NCBI GenBank assembly: GCA_030696435.1
Contig: JAUYSF010000014.1
Location: 1 to 6,863 of the forward strand
Reading direction: 5' to 3'
Length of the DNA stretch: 6,863 nucleotides
From: Desulfoprunum sp.
GTDB taxonomy: Bacteria > Desulfobacterota > Desulfobulbia > Desulfobulbales > Desulfocapsaceae
Positions 5,858-6,863 of this stretch are shown here, in pieces. Position numbers and translations under genes: made by a program. Positions within the stretch are counted from its first letter, which is position 1; the number at the start of each line of letters is the position of its first letter. The notes under the pieces are model-generated. The model had not been told where the DNA came from. It did not search any database and saw only the letters and a program-made list of their open reading frames with translations.

Positions 5858-6835
5858 TTAGAACAAGTGGGAGATGGCGTCCCGCTCCGAGATGAGTTCC
5901 TGTTCGGTGGCGGTCATCATGCTGCGGCTGAACTCGCTGATGGGCATGCCGGGGATCTCTTTCCATTCGCCGTTTTCACAGACGATGGGGAAGGAGTACA
6001 TGATATCCGGGTCGATGCCGTAGGAGTTGCCGGCGCTGTAGACCCCCATGCTTACCCAGCCGCCGTTGCTGCCCATGGCCCAGGTTCGCATATGGTCGAT
6101 GGCGGCGGAGGCGGCGGAGGCGGCGCTTGAGGCGCCACGGGCCTTGATGATGGCGGCGCCGCGCTGTTGCACAACCGGGATGAATGTCTTGACATACCAG
6201 TCGTTGGAAACCACCTCAACCACCGGCTTGCCATCAACGGTGGCGGCACTGATATCGGGGTACTGGGTGGCCGAATGGTTGCCCCAGACGACCATCTTTT
6301 CCACCCTGGTGCTGTGGCTACCGGTCTTCTCGGCGATCTGTGAGAGCGAGCGATTGTGATCGAGCCGCATCATCGAGGTGATATTGCGGGGATTGATATC
6401 GGGGGCATTTTTCAGGGTGATCAGGGCGTTGGTGTTGGCCGGATTGCCGACCACCAGAACCTTGATATTGCGGTTGGCGTGGGCGTTCATGGCCTTGCCC
6501 TGAACGGAGAAGATTGCTGCATTGGCCTGGAGGAGATCGGAGCGTTCCATGCCCGGGCCACGGGGACGGGCGCCGACCAGGATAGCGTAATCGGTATCCT
6601 TGAAGGCGACATTGGCATCATCAGTGGCGACAATGCCGGCGAGCAGTGGGAAGGCGCAGTCGTTGAGTTCCATGACCACCCCATTCAGGGCGCCAAGCGC
6701 CGGGGTGATTTCGAGGAGCTGCAGGATGACCGGCTGATCGGGGCCGAGCATGTCACCGGCGGCGATGCGAAAGATAAGGGAATAGCTGATCTGGCCGGCT
6801 GCACCGGTAACAGTTACACGTACTGGGGATTTCAT
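5858..6835 (-). CDS. mdh: NAD-dependent malate dehydrogenase, type 2
   Basis: A 325-residue cytoplasmic enzyme that interconverts malate and oxaloacetate with NAD(H), in the central (citric acid cycle) pathway. The Rossmann motif is [11 protein letters not shown] (10-20). Glu-42 at the end of the second strand favours NAD. The loop [11 protein letters not shown] (88-98) supplies the substrate arginines (about R92 and R98), followed by NPANTNA (131-137), MMRLDHNRS (155-163) with R157 and D159, and [11 protein letters not shown] (184-194) with the proton-relay His-187. Length and motifs are those of the MDH type 2 group, and all catalytic residues are present. I chose the ATG at 6835 because GGAGG (complement of 6841-6845) lies 5 bases before it. 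The ATG four codons upstream (6847) would put this ribosome site inside the gene and has none of its own. The gene converges on the AOR operon, and its promoter lies beyond the window. Confidence 0.95.
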   Translation of the reverse strand: MKSPVRVTVTGAAGQISYSLIFRIAAGDMLGPDQPVILQLLEITPALGALNGVVMELNDCAFPLLAGIVATDDANVAFKDTDYAILVGARPRGPGMERSDLLQANAAIFSVQGKAMNAHANRNIKVLVVGNPANTNALITLKNAPDINPRNITSMMRLDHNRSLSQIAEKTGSHSTRVEKMVVWGNHSATQYPDISAATVDGKPVVEVVSNDWYVKTFIPVVQQRGAAIIKARGASSAASAASAAIDHMRTWAMGSNGGWVSMGVYSAGNSYGIDPDIMYSFPIVCENGEWKEIPGMPISEFSRSMMTATEQELISERDAISHLF

Positions 6836-6840
6836 TGAGT

Positions 6841-6845
6841 CCTCC
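6841..6845 (-). promoter_or_regulatory. mdh: Ribosome binding site that decides the mdh start
   Basis: GGAGG on the - strand is 5 bases before the ATG at 6835. It overlaps the codons that would follow an upstream ATG at 6847, and so argues for the shorter 325-residue protein starting MKSPVRV. Confidence 0.75.
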
Positions 6846-6863
6846 ATGGAGTGAATGGGTAGT

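Noticed and set aside
6101..6125. GCGGCGGAG-type triplet repeat within mdh
   Set aside because: It encodes the Ala/Ser-rich helix ([12 protein letters not shown]) normal for type-2 malate dehydrogenases. It is codon-level repetition, not a repeat element.
6356..6838. 160-codon open frame on the + strand opposite mdh
   Set aside because: It is Gly/Asp/Ile-rich, as expected from the complement of the mdh codons. The mdh frame carries every family motif.
6836..6847. ATG at 6847 as the mdh start
   Set aside because: It has no ribosome site of its own, and the GGAGG within it serves the ATG at 6835.
1..6863. Mobile element, phage, CRISPR, tRNA or toxin-antitoxin content
   Set aside because: There are no transposase or integrase motifs, no regularly spaced repeats, no tRNA-like fold, and no small gene pairs. 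The genes look like ordinary chromosomal genes.

Overview
The window looks like chromosomal DNA of a strictly anaerobic, probably sulfate- or sulfur-metabolising Gram-negative bacterium, possibly of the Desulfobulbaceae/Desulfobacterota. This is an inference from the tungsten/molybdenum aldehyde oxidoreductase-type enzyme with a four-cluster ferredoxin subunit, the type-2 malate dehydrogenase and the periplasmic lytic transglycosylase. No rRNA or other direct taxonomic marker is present. Composition is even and moderately GC-rich. I see no mobile element, tRNA, CRISPR array or other sign of recent transfer.

Layout, left to right. (1) Positions 1-247 hold the 3' end of an ABC-transporter ATPase gene of the sugar/nucleoside (duplicated-domain) type, on the + strand. 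(2) Positions 335-1207, + strand, encode a 290-residue DUF1186 protein with a strongly basic tail. (3) It converges on a 636-residue exported lytic transglycosylase (1298-3208, - strand). An 11-bp perfect hairpin in the 90-bp gap serves as the terminator. (4) A 304-bp divergent intergenic region (3209-3512) holds a good sigma70-type promoter for the transglycosylase, a weaker rightward promoter, and several dyads that could be operators. (5) A tightly coupled two-gene operon (3513-5710, + strand) encodes a ferredoxin with four [4Fe-4S] clusters and an aldehyde ferredoxin oxidoreductase-family catalytic subunit. Their stop and start codons overlap as ATGA. (6) A 147-bp convergent gap has a long hairpin and a second short one. 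(7) Positions 5858-6835, - strand, encode an NAD-type malate dehydrogenase.

Functionally, the Fe-S protein and the AOR-like protein form one redox unit, in which substrate chemistry at a pterin-bound W/Mo is linked to an electron wire. Nothing else here is clearly tied to it: there is no FAD/NAD(H) subunit, no cofactor-maturation gene and no transporter gene next to it. The other genes appear to be independent neighbours.

I do not see a previously undescribed multi-gene system. The points most worth checking are the AOR-like enzyme with altered pterin-site motifs and no flavin partner, the 22-bp dyad upstream of its operon, and the unusual long N-terminal half of the transglycosylase with an internal signal-peptide-like segment.
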